From positions 558,001 through 622,000 of the forward strand of contig NW_027472014.1 of the NCBI RefSeq assembly GCF_965638725.1: a DNA stretch of 64,000 nt. The letters are read 5' to 3'. Numbering within the stretch: position 1 is the first letter of the stretch; the number at the start of each line of letters is the position of its first letter. Under the pieces are notes generated by a model that worked only from the letters and a program-made list of their open reading frames with translations, ran no database searches and was not told the origin of the DNA. Origin of the DNA: Aptenodytes patagonicus. Lineage: Eukaryota; Chordata; Aves; Sphenisciformes; Spheniscidae. Shown here one piece after another: positions 43,294-53,272 of the stretch. The position numbers were made by a program, and so were the translations under genes.

Positions 43294-43435
43294 GATAGCG
43301 GTCGCTCACTGGGAGGCAGTTGGCCAGACTACTCCGTTATCTTATCCCCCTCCGATCATCGGGATAGTACAACTCCCAGCCACTATTCTCCCGCTCCCCT
43401 TCTTGCTCTTTCCGCAGTCTCGAAGAGGCGCGCCG

Positions 43436-43453
43436 AACCATCCTCTGCTACCA
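43436..43453 (-). other. primer binding site, tRNA-iMet type (outer provirus)
   Basis: TGGTAGCAGAGGATGGTT on the minus strand, 18 of 18 bases complementary to the 3' end of vertebrate initiator tRNA-Met including CCA. Two bases separate it from the LTR. Confidence 0.87.
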
Positions 43454-43455
43454 GA

Positions 43456-43918
43456 TGTCGGAGTTTCCCCTTGTTCAGTGTCGACGACGGAGCGGGAGTT
43501 GCGATTCCGGAGTAATGACGGATCCCAATATGAGTATGGTCATCCTCCTTTATTCATGCATATAGCAGGGTTTATATAGTTATCTACTATAGGCACGCGC
43601 TTCGTAACAACCTATGGTTGGTTAATTACAGCTGTACACGCGCTCAATTATAAGCTATGATTGGGTTAAAGTTACTGTCCACGCGCTTATTGCTTCTACT
43701 CGATTGGCGGTTGGCAGCAGGACATGTTAGCCGCTGACTTCACCTCCTTCTAGGTACAGTTTCGTTACAGTTGTTTACCCGGCCCCATTGTTCTTTGTTC
43801 TGTCCGGGGAAGTCCCGGTGGTCATCCTGCTGTGTCAGCATGTCTTAGTGACTTTTTGATACATGGGTTGCTCAGCGATACCAGATCGTGGCCTTGCTGA
43901 ATCAGCCATTCCTCCACA
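43456..43918 (-). mobile_element. outer provirus 5' LTR
   Basis: 463 bases from TGTGGAGGAATGG to CTCCGACA on the minus strand. It is flanked on the outside by CACCCT. In LTR sense it contains ctatataaaccctg, a TATA box, and aataaagga, a polyadenylation hexamer. Confidence 0.9.
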
Positions 43919-43924
43919 CACCCT
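43919..43924. repeat. target-site duplication of outer provirus, right copy
   Basis: CACCCT, matching 29,757-29,762. It is also the first six bases of the interrupted FBXO24 exon part. Confidence 0.9.
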
Positions 43925-44171
43925 GTGCCCATCCCCCTGCTGCTGCCCATCAAGGTAAGGGGGGGGCCTTAGGCGGGGCCCCACCACCCCGGGGGAGGTG
44001 TCCCCAGCGATGTCACCTCACTGTCACCCTGTCCTCAAGCTGGTGGCCTGCTCCGTGGGGTACAACCACCTGGGGACAGCGGATGACCAGGGGCGAGTCT
44101 CCATGCAAGGGAGGAACCGCTACGGGCAGCGGGGGACTGGGGACCGGCTGGACCGTGTGGAGGTCCCACAG
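43919..44171 (+). pseudogene. FBXO24: FBXO24-like gene, 3' exons (unit B)
   Basis: Exon part 43,919-43,954 and exon 44,040-44,171, identical in structure to 19,339-19,591. These exons belong with the 5' exons at 28,501-29,762, from which they are separated by the 14.2 kb outer provirus: the codon frame on each side of the target duplication matches. The C-terminal exons are not recognisable downstream. Confidence 0.77.
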
Positions 44172-44555
44172 GTGACAGGCCACGCCCTGCCTGTCCCTGT
44201 CCCCGTCACTGTCCTGTCACTGTCCCCACAGGTGTCCTGTCCCCGTCCCTGACCCTATCCCTGACCCCAGCATCATCCCTGTAGGTACCATCCCGCAGGT
44301 GTCCTGTCCCCACCACTGTCCCCGCAGGTGCCGTGTCCCCATCCCTGTCCCTGTGACTGTCCCCACAGGTGCCCTGTCCCCGTCCCTGTCCCCAGTGTCA
44401 CCCAGGCAGGTGCCCTGTGGCCATCCCTGTCCCCATCCCTGTCCCTGCTGGTGTCCTGTCCCTATCCTGTCCCCGCTGTTGTCCCCACAGTTGCCTTGTC
44501 CCCAGTGGGGCCCTGGCCCCACCCCTGTCCCCCCTCGTCCCCGTCCCCAGTGTCC
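44172..44555 (+). repeat. CTGTCCC minisatellite (unit B)
   Basis: Copy of 19,592-19,975 with very few substitutions (for example ccgtgtcc for ccttgtcc, and ggcccc for gtcccc). Same repeat count. Confidence 0.7.
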
Positions 44556-44613
44556 CCCCAGCGTTGTTTTGATTTTCTTTACAGCCGAAAGCACCACACG
44601 GAGCAGGAGATGT

Positions 44614-45293
44614 GTCCCCAGTAGCTAGCACATAGTCGTTTCAGTTCACATACACGCGGGATAGAGAGTGAGATTACGCAGAGAGATCGTTAAGAAAAGA
44701 TTTAATCAAGATGAGTATTGATCAGGCGATCGATGGGTCTCCTGCCGTTGCCTGGATGTTTCGTCCAGCCGCGAGGCGAGGGCAGCTAGTTCAGCATTTT
44801 TCTGCTGCAGCCTCTCTGCCTCCTTGCACGCTTCTGGAGAGCCTGCCTTTGTCAGGAGGCAGCTCTCCCTCCCAGGGGCGCTCTGTTGCCTCTCCAGGTC
44901 TTCTAGAACACGCTGCAGGCGGGTGTTCTGCTGCAGGAGCCGGCTGCGTTTGCTGCCGAGCAGCACCAAGTCTTCCCCCTCTGGCACCTGGAGCTGAGCA
45001 TCTGCCACAGCCTTGCGTGTTGTTTGCTGCCCAGCCCTGGGGCTTTCAGGCGGTCTTTCCTGTCGTGCCGCCAGGGCCTGGGGCCGTTTCTGCCAGAGGA
45101 GCAGGAGCTCTGCGTCTCCTGATGGCCCTGGTGCCCAGGAGGGCCTTGGGGCTGGGCCGTGCTGGGGGATGATTTTCTCCTCCATAAAATTCCAGCTTTT
45201 AATACAATCCCACACAAGTTTCGGATCGTGTTCATATGAGGCCACCTCATTCGGCTTGCAAGGGGTTGTTTGGGGGTTTTTCTCCCTCCTCAT
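44614..45293 (-). pseudogene. inverted RIMBP-like fragment (unit B)
   Basis: Copy of 20,034-20,713, still an open 195-codon frame from the ATG at 45,293. Two residue changes are obvious (Q to P near EHD, R to P near QER). It keeps the coiled-coil match to the plus-strand gene and lacks the SH3-coding end. Confidence 0.63.
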
Positions 45294-45626
45294 GCTTCAC
45301 CAGCGACCATATGATTTACCACAGCAGTAGGGCACTATGGAAACGAGCTGCGAAGCAACTCTGAGAATCTAGGGTGCCCACATCCTCCAGGTTAGCATCT
45401 TTAGCAGTGACCCCACCGTCGAGCTCAGCCCACGCTCGCTCTTGCCAGCACAGCCGCCAGCTCCGGGAGAGAGCACGGCAGGAGCTGCCCAGGGATGCCC
45501 CTTATGACCGCACGGCCCTGGGACACCCTTTGTGACACAGGGCCATGCGGGGCCATGCGGCGACGGGGCTGGCACCGCCCGGCACCTCCTGCAGCTGTGG
45601 TCGTGGGGCCCCCCAGGCCAGGACAT

Positions 45627-45804
45627 ACCTTCTAAGGCCATGAAGCCCCACCCCTCCTTTGTGTGGCCAGGGCCAGGACATACCTTCTAAGGCCATGAGG
45701 CCCCACCCCTCCTTTGTGTGGCCAGGGCCAGGACACCTGTATAAGGCCATGAGGCCCCACCCCTCCTTTGTGTGGCCAGGGCCAGGACACGTGTATAAGG
45801 CCAT
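45627..45804 (+). repeat. 54-55 base tandem repeat, three copies (unit B)
   Basis: Three consecutive copies of a unit containing aaggccatgaggccccaccc and ctttgtgtggccagggcca. Unit A has a single copy at about 21,050-21,115. The two extra copies account for the 109-base offset change. It lies 130-310 bases upstream of the RIMBP-like ATG. Confidence 0.85.
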
Positions 45805-45938
45805 ACTCACTCACCCCGGCTGATTGCAGATGCTGTCTCCGCCTCTGCATGGTCAAGGGAGGCAGCAGCTGCTGAGAGGGAGTGACGCGCAACGTCGGTG
45901 GCTGTTGGTGGCGGCGTTTGGTTGCCATCCTTGCAGCC

Positions 45939-48086
45939 ATGAGCCAGGACGGTGTGGGACGGGTGCCTGTGGCGTGCAGCCGCCCCTCGCCCTGCCGGGG
46001 CCTGGTGCAGAAGAACGAGCACAAGCGGCAGCTGGAGAGGCTGCGGGCTGAGCTGGAGGCTGAGCGACTCCGCTCCCAAGAGCTGTGCCGCCGCTTCGCT
46101 GCTGAAACTCGGGAGTTGAAGGAGGCAGCAGAGCGGGAGCGGCGGCTCCTGGCTAAACGGCTACACTCCAAATGGGAGCAGCAGCAGGCACGGGAGCTCC
46201 AGCGGCTGCGGGAGCTGAACCAGCGGCAGCGGGCAGTGGAGATCCGCCAGCTGCTGCGCTCAAAGGAGGCTGAGCTGTGCGAGGTGCAGGGGGTGCTGCA
46301 GCGGCAGCGCGACGACACCATCCGTCAGGCACGGGACCTGCAGCAGCAGCTGGCCAAGGAGCTGGTGAGAGGAGCCTGGAGCAGCAGCGAGGCCCGCGGT
46401 AAGCTCCAGGACGTCCTCAGCAAGCTGCGCTGGGAGACCAGTGGCGAGCAGGCTGCTCGCATCCTTGTCCTCCAAGACAAACTGCTGCTGCAGAGGAGAC
46501 TCTTCCTAAAGTACATCTTGGAGCAGTTGGAGGGTGAGCAGCCTGCTTCCTGCAAGGAAGCCAGGGCCAAGGCTACGGCCTGGCACCGCCTGCAGACCCT
46601 CCAGGGCACCGGGACCATCGGGCCCTGCTCTTCAGAGAGCCTCATGGCATCTTCCTCCCACAATGGAGAAGGGCAGCCAAAAACCTGCGAGAGCTTAGAA
46701 GCTCATCTCCAGGAGGAAGGGAACAGCGTGGAGGTTTTGCTCGAGGCTGTGGGGCAAGCCTTGGCGCCGCACTGCTTGGACTCCCTGCCGCAGGAAAGGA
46801 CCAGCAGCAGGCGGTCTGTGGCAGAGGTGGGTGTTCAGACTCTAGGGCAGCAGGAGGACTGGCTGCCTGGTAGCAGTCACAGCAGGCTGCTGGAGCAGAA
46901 CGCCCACCTCCAGAGTGCCCTGAAGTACCTCGAGAGGCAATGCAGTGTCCTTCAAGAGGAGAACTGTCTTCTGAGGAAGGCAAGCTCTCCTGAAGTGTGG
47001 GAGAGGCTCAAGCAGAAGACTGCTAAGCTGGGTCTCATTAGCAAGCAGCTGCAAGAAAGAGCCAGGCAACTGCAGACCGTCGATTGCCTGAGCAACACTC
47101 GAGTGCCACTGCCCACCCAAAGCTCCACTGAGGAACTGCGTATGACATCGCTTCCTCAGCAGAAGGCTGGAGAAATGGGAGAGCCTGCCGGAGCTTTGCT
47201 GGCACAGGACGAGCAGGATGACTTCTCACAGAGGGCAGCTGAGGAGCTTCAGGCCCAAGTGGCTGCACATGAAGAGGGCTCCTATTGTGTGAGCGCCCAC
47301 TGCCGAACTTGTGAGGAGTTACAGGCGCAGCTTACGGAGATGACAAACGAAAACACCCGACTGGCTGAGGAAAACGCTCGCCTCCGTGGACAGATGGGTT
47401 TGACAGAAAGGGCGACTAAGGCATGTGGCAGAGGAGCAAGATTCTGCCATCCGAACAAACGCCTGTCTTCAAACCCAGCTGGAAGAGGCAGAGCGCAAAA
47501 CGAAAGCCATGAGAGAAATGGCACGAGTCAACAGCCGGAGAAGGAACATGAGGAGACAAAGTTAGCGCTCCAGAGGAAAGATGAGGGAGTTGAGTGTTTG
47601 CAGGGGGCTCGGACAGAAGTACGCAGGGAACACGAAGAAACCCTGCAACTGTTTCGAGCCCAGGTGACTGAACTGAATGATGGGTTTCGGAAGCTAACTG
47701 AACGACGCCAGCAGCTCTTTCAGGAACTTGAACGGCTGGAAAGAGAAAGATCCAACCGTATCATTTCCAGGCCGCACCAGGCTATGCTGGGAGCAGACAA
47801 GGAGCCCATCCTCCTGGAGGCTATGAGACAGCAACCGGCAGAGCTTCGAGCATTCATAGCTCGATACAGCTATGATCCTTTCGACGGTCCCAATGAGCAG
47901 CCTGAACTAGAGCTTCCTCTCATTGCTGGGCAATACGTTTACATCTTTGGAGACGTGGATGAAGACGGTTGGTATGTGGGAGAGCTGACCGACGGCACAA
48001 GAGGATTCGTCCCCTCTAATCTTGTTGAAGAAGTTTCAGGTGACGACCTGATGACACCAGAGTCTCCAGAGACAAGTGATTGGTAG
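45939..48086 (+). CDS. RIMS-binding-protein-like, intronless, coiled coil plus SH3 (unit B)
   Basis: A 715-codon copy of the gene at 21,250-23,397, also without stop or new frameshift. By eye I find seven base substitutions in the shared 2.2 kb frame, six of which change an amino acid (A to V, E to K, V to I, K to E, R to Q, D to Y from N- to C-terminus). The SH3 domain is unchanged. It keeps the same out-of-frame patch (about 47,419-47,534) relative to the family. Both copies may be expressed or both may be drifting; the sequence alone does not settle this. Confidence 0.75.
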   Translation: MSQDGVGRVPVACSRPSPCRGLVQKNEHKRQLERLRAELEAERLRSQELCRRFAAETRELKEAAERERRLLAKRLHSKWEQQQARELQRLRELNQRQRAVEIRQLLRSKEAELCEVQGVLQRQRDDTIRQARDLQQQLAKELVRGAWSSSEARGKLQDVLSKLRWETSGEQAARILVLQDKLLLQRRLFLKYILEQLEGEQPASCKEARAKATAWHRLQTLQGTGTIGPCSSESLMASSSHNGEGQPKTCESLEAHLQEEGNSVEVLLEAVGQALAPHCLDSLPQERTSSRRSVAEVGVQTLGQQEDWLPGSSHSRLLEQNAHLQSALKYLERQCSVLQEENCLLRKASSPEVWERLKQKTAKLGLISKQLQERARQLQTVDCLSNTRVPLPTQSSTEELRMTSLPQQKAGEMGEPAGALLAQDEQDDFSQRAAEELQAQVAAHEEGSYCVSAHCRTCEELQAQLTEMTNENTRLAEENARLRGQMGLTERATKACGRGARFCHPNKRLSSNPAGRGRAQNESHERNGTSQQPEKEHEETKLALQRKDEGVECLQGARTEVRREHEETLQLFRAQVTELNDGFRKLTERRQQLFQELERLERERSNRIISRPHQAMLGADKEPILLEAMRQQPAELRAFIARYSYDPFDGPNEQPELELPLIAGQYVYIFGDVDEDGWYVGELTDGTRGFVPSNLVEEVSGDDLMTPESPETSDW

Positions 48087-48134
48087 CGGGACACAGATGA
48101 TGTCTGTCCTGTCTTCTGCTATCTTCTTATTAAA

Positions 48135-50468
48135 TATTTTCTTAACTACCTCTCTGTGTCATCTCACTCTCTATCCTGGGTGTATGTGAACTGAAAGGAC
48201 TATGTGCCAGCTACTGGGGGGCTGGCGTGGGTGGAGTGGCTGCCAGCTATTGGAGCGAACCAGGGGGGTGTACGCACCCCTGGCTTGTGGTGCCAGCCAC
48301 TGGAGTGGGTCCCAGTGCGCCTGGTGAATGGGGGGTCTCAGTGCAGCTACTGGAGCGGGTGGGGGTCTCAGCCACCAGGCACTGGGGCGGGAACGGTGTG
48401 TGTCCCGAAAACCACTTACGGGGGGGGACCGGCATGAGTGAGGCAAGTGAGAGGCTCTGTAAGTGTCTGTATCTTCCCCAAACCTGGTGTGCACGGGGCG
48501 TGCGTGTGCATTCACCAGCAAACTTCAAGCTGGACCAGCTGGTGACTAGGGGGGCCTCGGGTCCCGGCTGGGGTATCAGGCAGGCAGAGGGTCCGTGCTG
48601 GCACCTGGGGAGATGGGCGGGTGTGGGGTGCCCGCAGGACAAATGCGTGAGTGCTGCCTGTTTGCAGGCAGCACCAAGATGGACCAGCCAGCGAGTAGGG
48701 GACCGTGGGGTGGGTCAGAGGAATGAGATCTGGGCAGGGGTACCAGGGGGACAGAGGGGCCGTGCCAGTATGCGAGGGATCCATGACCATGCGTGTGCTT
48801 GTGAACACAGAGAGTGTCGTGTGTGTGCCTGCACTGGTGACCTCCTGTCTCTGCCAGCCCAAGAGGAGGAGGGGACGTGGCTGGCTGTGTGTTTCAGGTG
48901 AGTCCTAAGGAGTGGCTTGGAGCGGTGGCCAGTCTTGACATCCCTTAAGACGTGGGTCTGTGGGTTGCATGGGGGGAGATGGATCCCACTTCATGCCGAG
49001 GGCTTCCAGCTGGGGATGAGATGCCTGCATTGCTTCGGCTGAATCCCTGCCTGGCACAGGCTCCAACCAACAGCTCTCTGTCACTGCTTGTGTGTCCTTT
49101 TTGTTATGGGTCAAGAATACCAGTGTCCAGAGGGAAACATTTACACCTCTCGTAGACATCCATGCTCCAGTAGGACAAACCATGCTTTTGGAATCGGCCT
49201 CGCTCCACTGTGCCTCTGAGAGCCTGCCCGGAGCTGCCAAACATCTCAGATCGTCTCCCTTCTCTTATGTGGACTGAGGAGATGTTGCACGGCAGAAGCC
49301 GGCACCTCTTCAGACCCCCTGACGCTGCCCTGAGTGCCCGGCTGCCTCTGCCCTGGCCTCTCTCAGCCAGACCCTCGCTGTCTATTTGCTTGTTTCTCCA
49401 CTTGTCTGTGTTATTGTTATTTCATTCTTGCTGTCAGGCTCCCTAGGGATGGGAATTTCAGCTACAGAGTCACACACTGATCTTGTTGGTCAATTCATGC
49501 GGGTGTGTGCATGGGAACAAGTGTCCCAGCTTTCCTCTCACCTGTGGGGCTGGTTTTCCCTTAATCAGATGCTATCGTTAGGACACTTGGCTATCTCCTT
49601 GGGGTGTCCTCCCAAGCTGTGAGCTGCCCTTCAGGATACAGACCTGTCCCATAGCTCCTTTGTGTTATCCGAAAGCCCCACAGAGAAACGCAAAGACTCT
49701 ACGACTGCGGAAATGCTGTTGGGTTGGTGAAATGAGCCATGTGTGTCCTTGGCTAGAAGTGGGGTGCTGAGACCTTGAGAAAGGGTGAGACATTTAGCGG
49801 TCTGCACTGGAGCCCCCTGCTCTCAGCAGTGTCTGGTTGTTTCTCAGGGTAACACGAGAGTGTGATCACCCTCCAGCTCATGAATAACAAGCCCATGGCA
49901 GCTCAGAACAAGTCAGAGGGACAGACATTCTGCACTAAGCCACAGGCAATCCTCTTGCCTCACAGGACTCGCTCTGTTCTCCTCGAGTGCAGCAGAAATG
50001 CTGAGGGCTTCTGACATCCAAGAACAATCCCCAGGGGAGTTAGGGGGAGCTGCAAGAAGCCCCAAGCCTCTCAATCTGCCTTCTGGCATCTCAGATCCTC
50101 AGCACTGGGAGTGCCGATGCTGACAGGCCCTTCTGCGTTAGGACCGGTTTCACCTGACAAAGTCAAACACCAGGACTGGCCCCTGCCCCCTCTGTTCCCA
50201 TGAACCCACTGCTGCAGAGCAGGGCTGACTCCTCGGCAGCCAGCGGGCAGAGGCCCTGCTCCTCACAGCACATTCAGCCAGCACCCACCAGAGCTCCAGC
50301 CACGGAGCTGAGGAAGGTTTCCTGGAAAAGGAATGAGGGGCGGGGGGGGCGGGGGGTGTAGCAGGGTGAAGGTCTAGGAGAAAGGCTTTGATTTTCCTCA
50401 GAGAAGTCTCCCCTAACTCTTCATTGACTGTTCCTCTGAGAACAGGACCCCGTGCCCAGAAAGAGCAG
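48135..50468. other. non-coding interval (unit B)
   Basis: Copy of 23,446-25,770: 3' UTR with ATTAAA at 48,129-48,134 just before it, degenerate ccagctactgg repeats, unassigned DNA, then olfactory receptor 5' flank with an acceptor-like ctctgagaacag. A 9-base G/C insertion near 50,340 is private to this copy. Confidence 0.45.
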
Positions 50469-51401
50469 ATGTCCAACAGCAGCTCCATCACCCAGGTCCT
50501 CCTCCTGGCCTTCACTGGCAAGAGCTGCAGCTCTTGCACTTCTGTCTCTTCCGGGGCACCTTCCTGGCTGCCCTCCTGGGAAACGGCCTCATCATCACCG
50601 CTATAGCCTGTGACCACCGCCTCCACACCCCCCATGTACTTCTTCCTCCTCAACCTCTCCCTCCTTGACCTGGGCTCCATCTCCAACACTCTCCCCAAAG
50701 CCATGGCCAATTCCCTCTGGGACACCAGGGCCATCTCCTACGCAGGATGTGCTGCCCAGGTCTTTCTGTTTGCCGCCTTGGTTGGAGCAGAGTATTGTCT
50801 TCTGACTGTCATGGCCTACGACTGCTATGTGGCCATCTGCAAACCCCTGCACGATGGGACGCTGGTGGGCGGCAGAGCTTGTGCCCACACGGCAGCAGCT
50901 GCCTGGGGCAGTGGGTTTCTCAATGCTCTCTTGCACACTGCCAATACATTTTCCATACCCATCTGCAAGGGCAATGCTGTACATCAGTTCTTCTGTGAAA
51001 TCCCCCAGGTCCTCAAGCTCTCCTGCTCAGACTCAGACCACCTCAGGGAAGCTGGGCTTCTTGTGGTTAGTGTCTGTCTAGCTTTGGGGTGTTTTGTTTT
51101 CATTGTGGTGTCCTACGTGCAGATCTTCAGGGCTGTGCTGAGGATCCCCTCTGAACAGGGATGACACAAAGCCTTTTCCATGTGCCTCCCTCACCTGGCC
51201 GTGGTCCCCCTGGTTGTCAGCACCGGCATGTTCACCTACCTGAAGCCCCCCTCCATCTCCTCCCCATCCCTGGATCTGGTGGTGGCTGGTCTGTACTTGG
51301 TGGTTCCTCCAGCAAACCCCCTCATCTACAGCATGAGGAACCAGGAGCTCGAAGATGCACTGAAGAAGCTGATTCAATCACTTGTCTTTCAGCAGCAATA
51401 A
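50469..51401 (+). pseudogene. olfactory receptor pseudogene, OR14-like (unit B)
   Basis: Copy of 25,771-26,703 with the same frameshifts near 50,514-50,521 and 50,627-50,633, the same TGA (51,162-51,164) and DCY in place of DRY. One visible residue difference (A to V before SYVQIF). Confidence 0.9.
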
Positions 51402-51469
51402 GCTGCCCCTGTCTCTTCACAAGTGATTTCCAATGTATCTGGGGAACCTCCTGTGCTTTGGGCATTTTA

Positions 51470-51924
51470 TCTGCCCCGCCAGCGAGGAGGCTGGGGTGCA
51501 CAGAAAGCAGGGAGGGGACACAGTTGGGACAGCTGACCCCAGCTGACCAAAGGGATATTCCACACCACATGACGTCATGCTCAGCAATAAAACTGGGGGG
51601 GGAGGTTGGCAGGGGGGGCCACTGGCCGGGCATCGGTCAGTTGGTGGTGAGCAATGGTTTTCATTTGCATCACTTGTCTTTCCTGGGTTTTACTTCTCCC
51701 TCTTTGTTATTTTCCTTTTCATTACAGGTTTCATTATTATTATTGTTATTGTTATTATTATTGTTGTTATTATTATTGTTATTATAGTTCATTTCAATTA
51801 TTAAACTTTTTATCTCATGAGTTTTCTCACTCTTACTCTTCCGATTCTCTCCCCCCATCCCGCTGGGGGGAGTGAGCGAGCGGCCGTGTGGTGCTCGGTT
51901 ACCGGCTGGGGTTAAAGCACAACA
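51470..51924 (+). mobile_element. 5'-truncated LTR, plus strand (unit B)
   Basis: Copy of 26,772-27,220. The ATT microsatellite at about 51,733-51,785 differs in repeat pattern and length from unit A, as expected for fast-evolving repeats. Confidence 0.8.
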
Positions 51925-52460
51925 GTCCTTTCTCCACCCCCTGTTCCATGCCGTTCAGGTCAGGCTCAGGTCCCACACTATCCAATGCATCCCCATGAAC
52001 CACCACTCCCCTTCCCATCCTTTGCTATAACACACAGGTACCATTCCCTCCGTCTATGGACCACCCCTGTAAAATGTCGATAAAATCTCCACAAAATGCC
52101 CAGTGAGGCCCTTGGGCCCGTGACTTTGGGTTCCGTCTGTTATGGTGGTCGCTCGGGACAGGACGGGTGGTGTGTTGCGTGGAGTTACTGGGCACCAAAG
52201 CCAGCCCAGATGGGAACCAAGAGGTTCCCCTCCTTTCCAGGGTCCAAAGCGTCATTTGCAGCATCTAGCCCATCCTTTCAGTGCCCAAAGCCCCGGTTTT
52301 GGGGCCCAAATCCTCATTGTTCGGGTCCCAACCTGTCTTTTATGACCCACAGCCATTTCTAGGGCCCACAGTCTCACTTTGAGGGTCTAAACCCTCAAGG
52401 CGGAGCTGTCGCCTGGCAACCTCCGCCCAGAAGTCTATGGGGAGGCCGTGGACCCAGGAC

Positions 52461-52797
52461 AGCCAATCGCATTTGAGGAGGCGGGGGCAAGGCACGTGCT
52501 TGAATGTAAGCAGACAGCCAATCAGATGAAACATCACCCCAGGGGAGGGCGGGCACTGGTGGGGGAGGAGTGACCCCTCGGGCAGCCAATAAGAGAGAGC
52601 ATCACCTCAGGGGAGGGTGGGCACTGGTGGGGGAGGAGTGACCCCTCGGGCAGCCAATAAGAGAGAGCATCACCTCAGGGGAGGGTGGGCCTGAAGCCGG
52701 GGCAGAGTGACAGCCCAGGTGGCCAACCAGATGTCATCACCTCAGGTGAGGGGCGGGCACCGCAGCGCAGCAGCCTGACCACCTGGGGGCCAATCAG
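52461..52797 (+). promoter_or_regulatory. tandem CCAAT-box array (unit B)
   Basis: Same array as 27,757-28,025 with one additional 68-base unit (containing cagccaataagag and actggtggggg), so five exact ccaat boxes instead of four. Confidence 0.6.
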
Positions 52798-53272
52798 AGG
52801 CAGCATCACCGCAGGGCAGGAGACGGACAGCCCTCCTGACCTATGCCAGCAAAGACCGAGGTGAGAAGAAGGCGGGCTCTGCTGGCAGCCAGGCCGAGTT
52901 TCAACATGGGGCACGTGGGGCCTGCCCCGAGGCCGAGCAGCCCCCGGCCCAGGCTCGGGGCCCCTCTTCCCCCCTTCCACCCCTCCCCCCTCTCTCCCCT
53001 CCGCCCCCCCCCAGCCACCCCTGTGTACTGGAACCCCCTGTCTTCATGGGAGCCACCGGCTCCCAGAGAGTCAGTATCCCGTGGCTGTGCCACTAGGCGG
53101 CAGCCATGGGCCACGGGGCTTCTCGCCGCCATCGCTGCCAGCATCCAGCTGACGGTGGTGAGGACATGACGGTGAGGCCGCCGGGATGGCGGTGGGGTGG
53201 ATGAGGAGGGGTGGGGGTGGTGCTTGCCGTGGGGCTGCCCGCCATCCCCTCACCCACATCCCCTCCCCGCAG

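Larger units (their letters stand above)
29763..43918 (-). mobile_element. outer provirus, class II ERV, full length with a nested insertion
   Basis: Minus-strand provirus: 5' LTR 43,456-43,918, tRNA-iMet PBS, gag, dUTPase-protease, pol (split), upstream-of-env frame, env, polypurine tract and a 36-base 3' LTR remnant. Without the 6.5 kb nested element and one target copy it is about 7.6 kb. The dUTPase fused to protease, the GGGAAAC gag-pro shift site and YMDD reverse transcriptase are betaretrovirus-like; the CX6CC transmembrane protein resembles alpharetroviruses. It interrupts an FBXO24-like exon and shows a 6-bp target duplication, the size made by alpha- and betaretroviral integrases. 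Confidence 0.92.
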
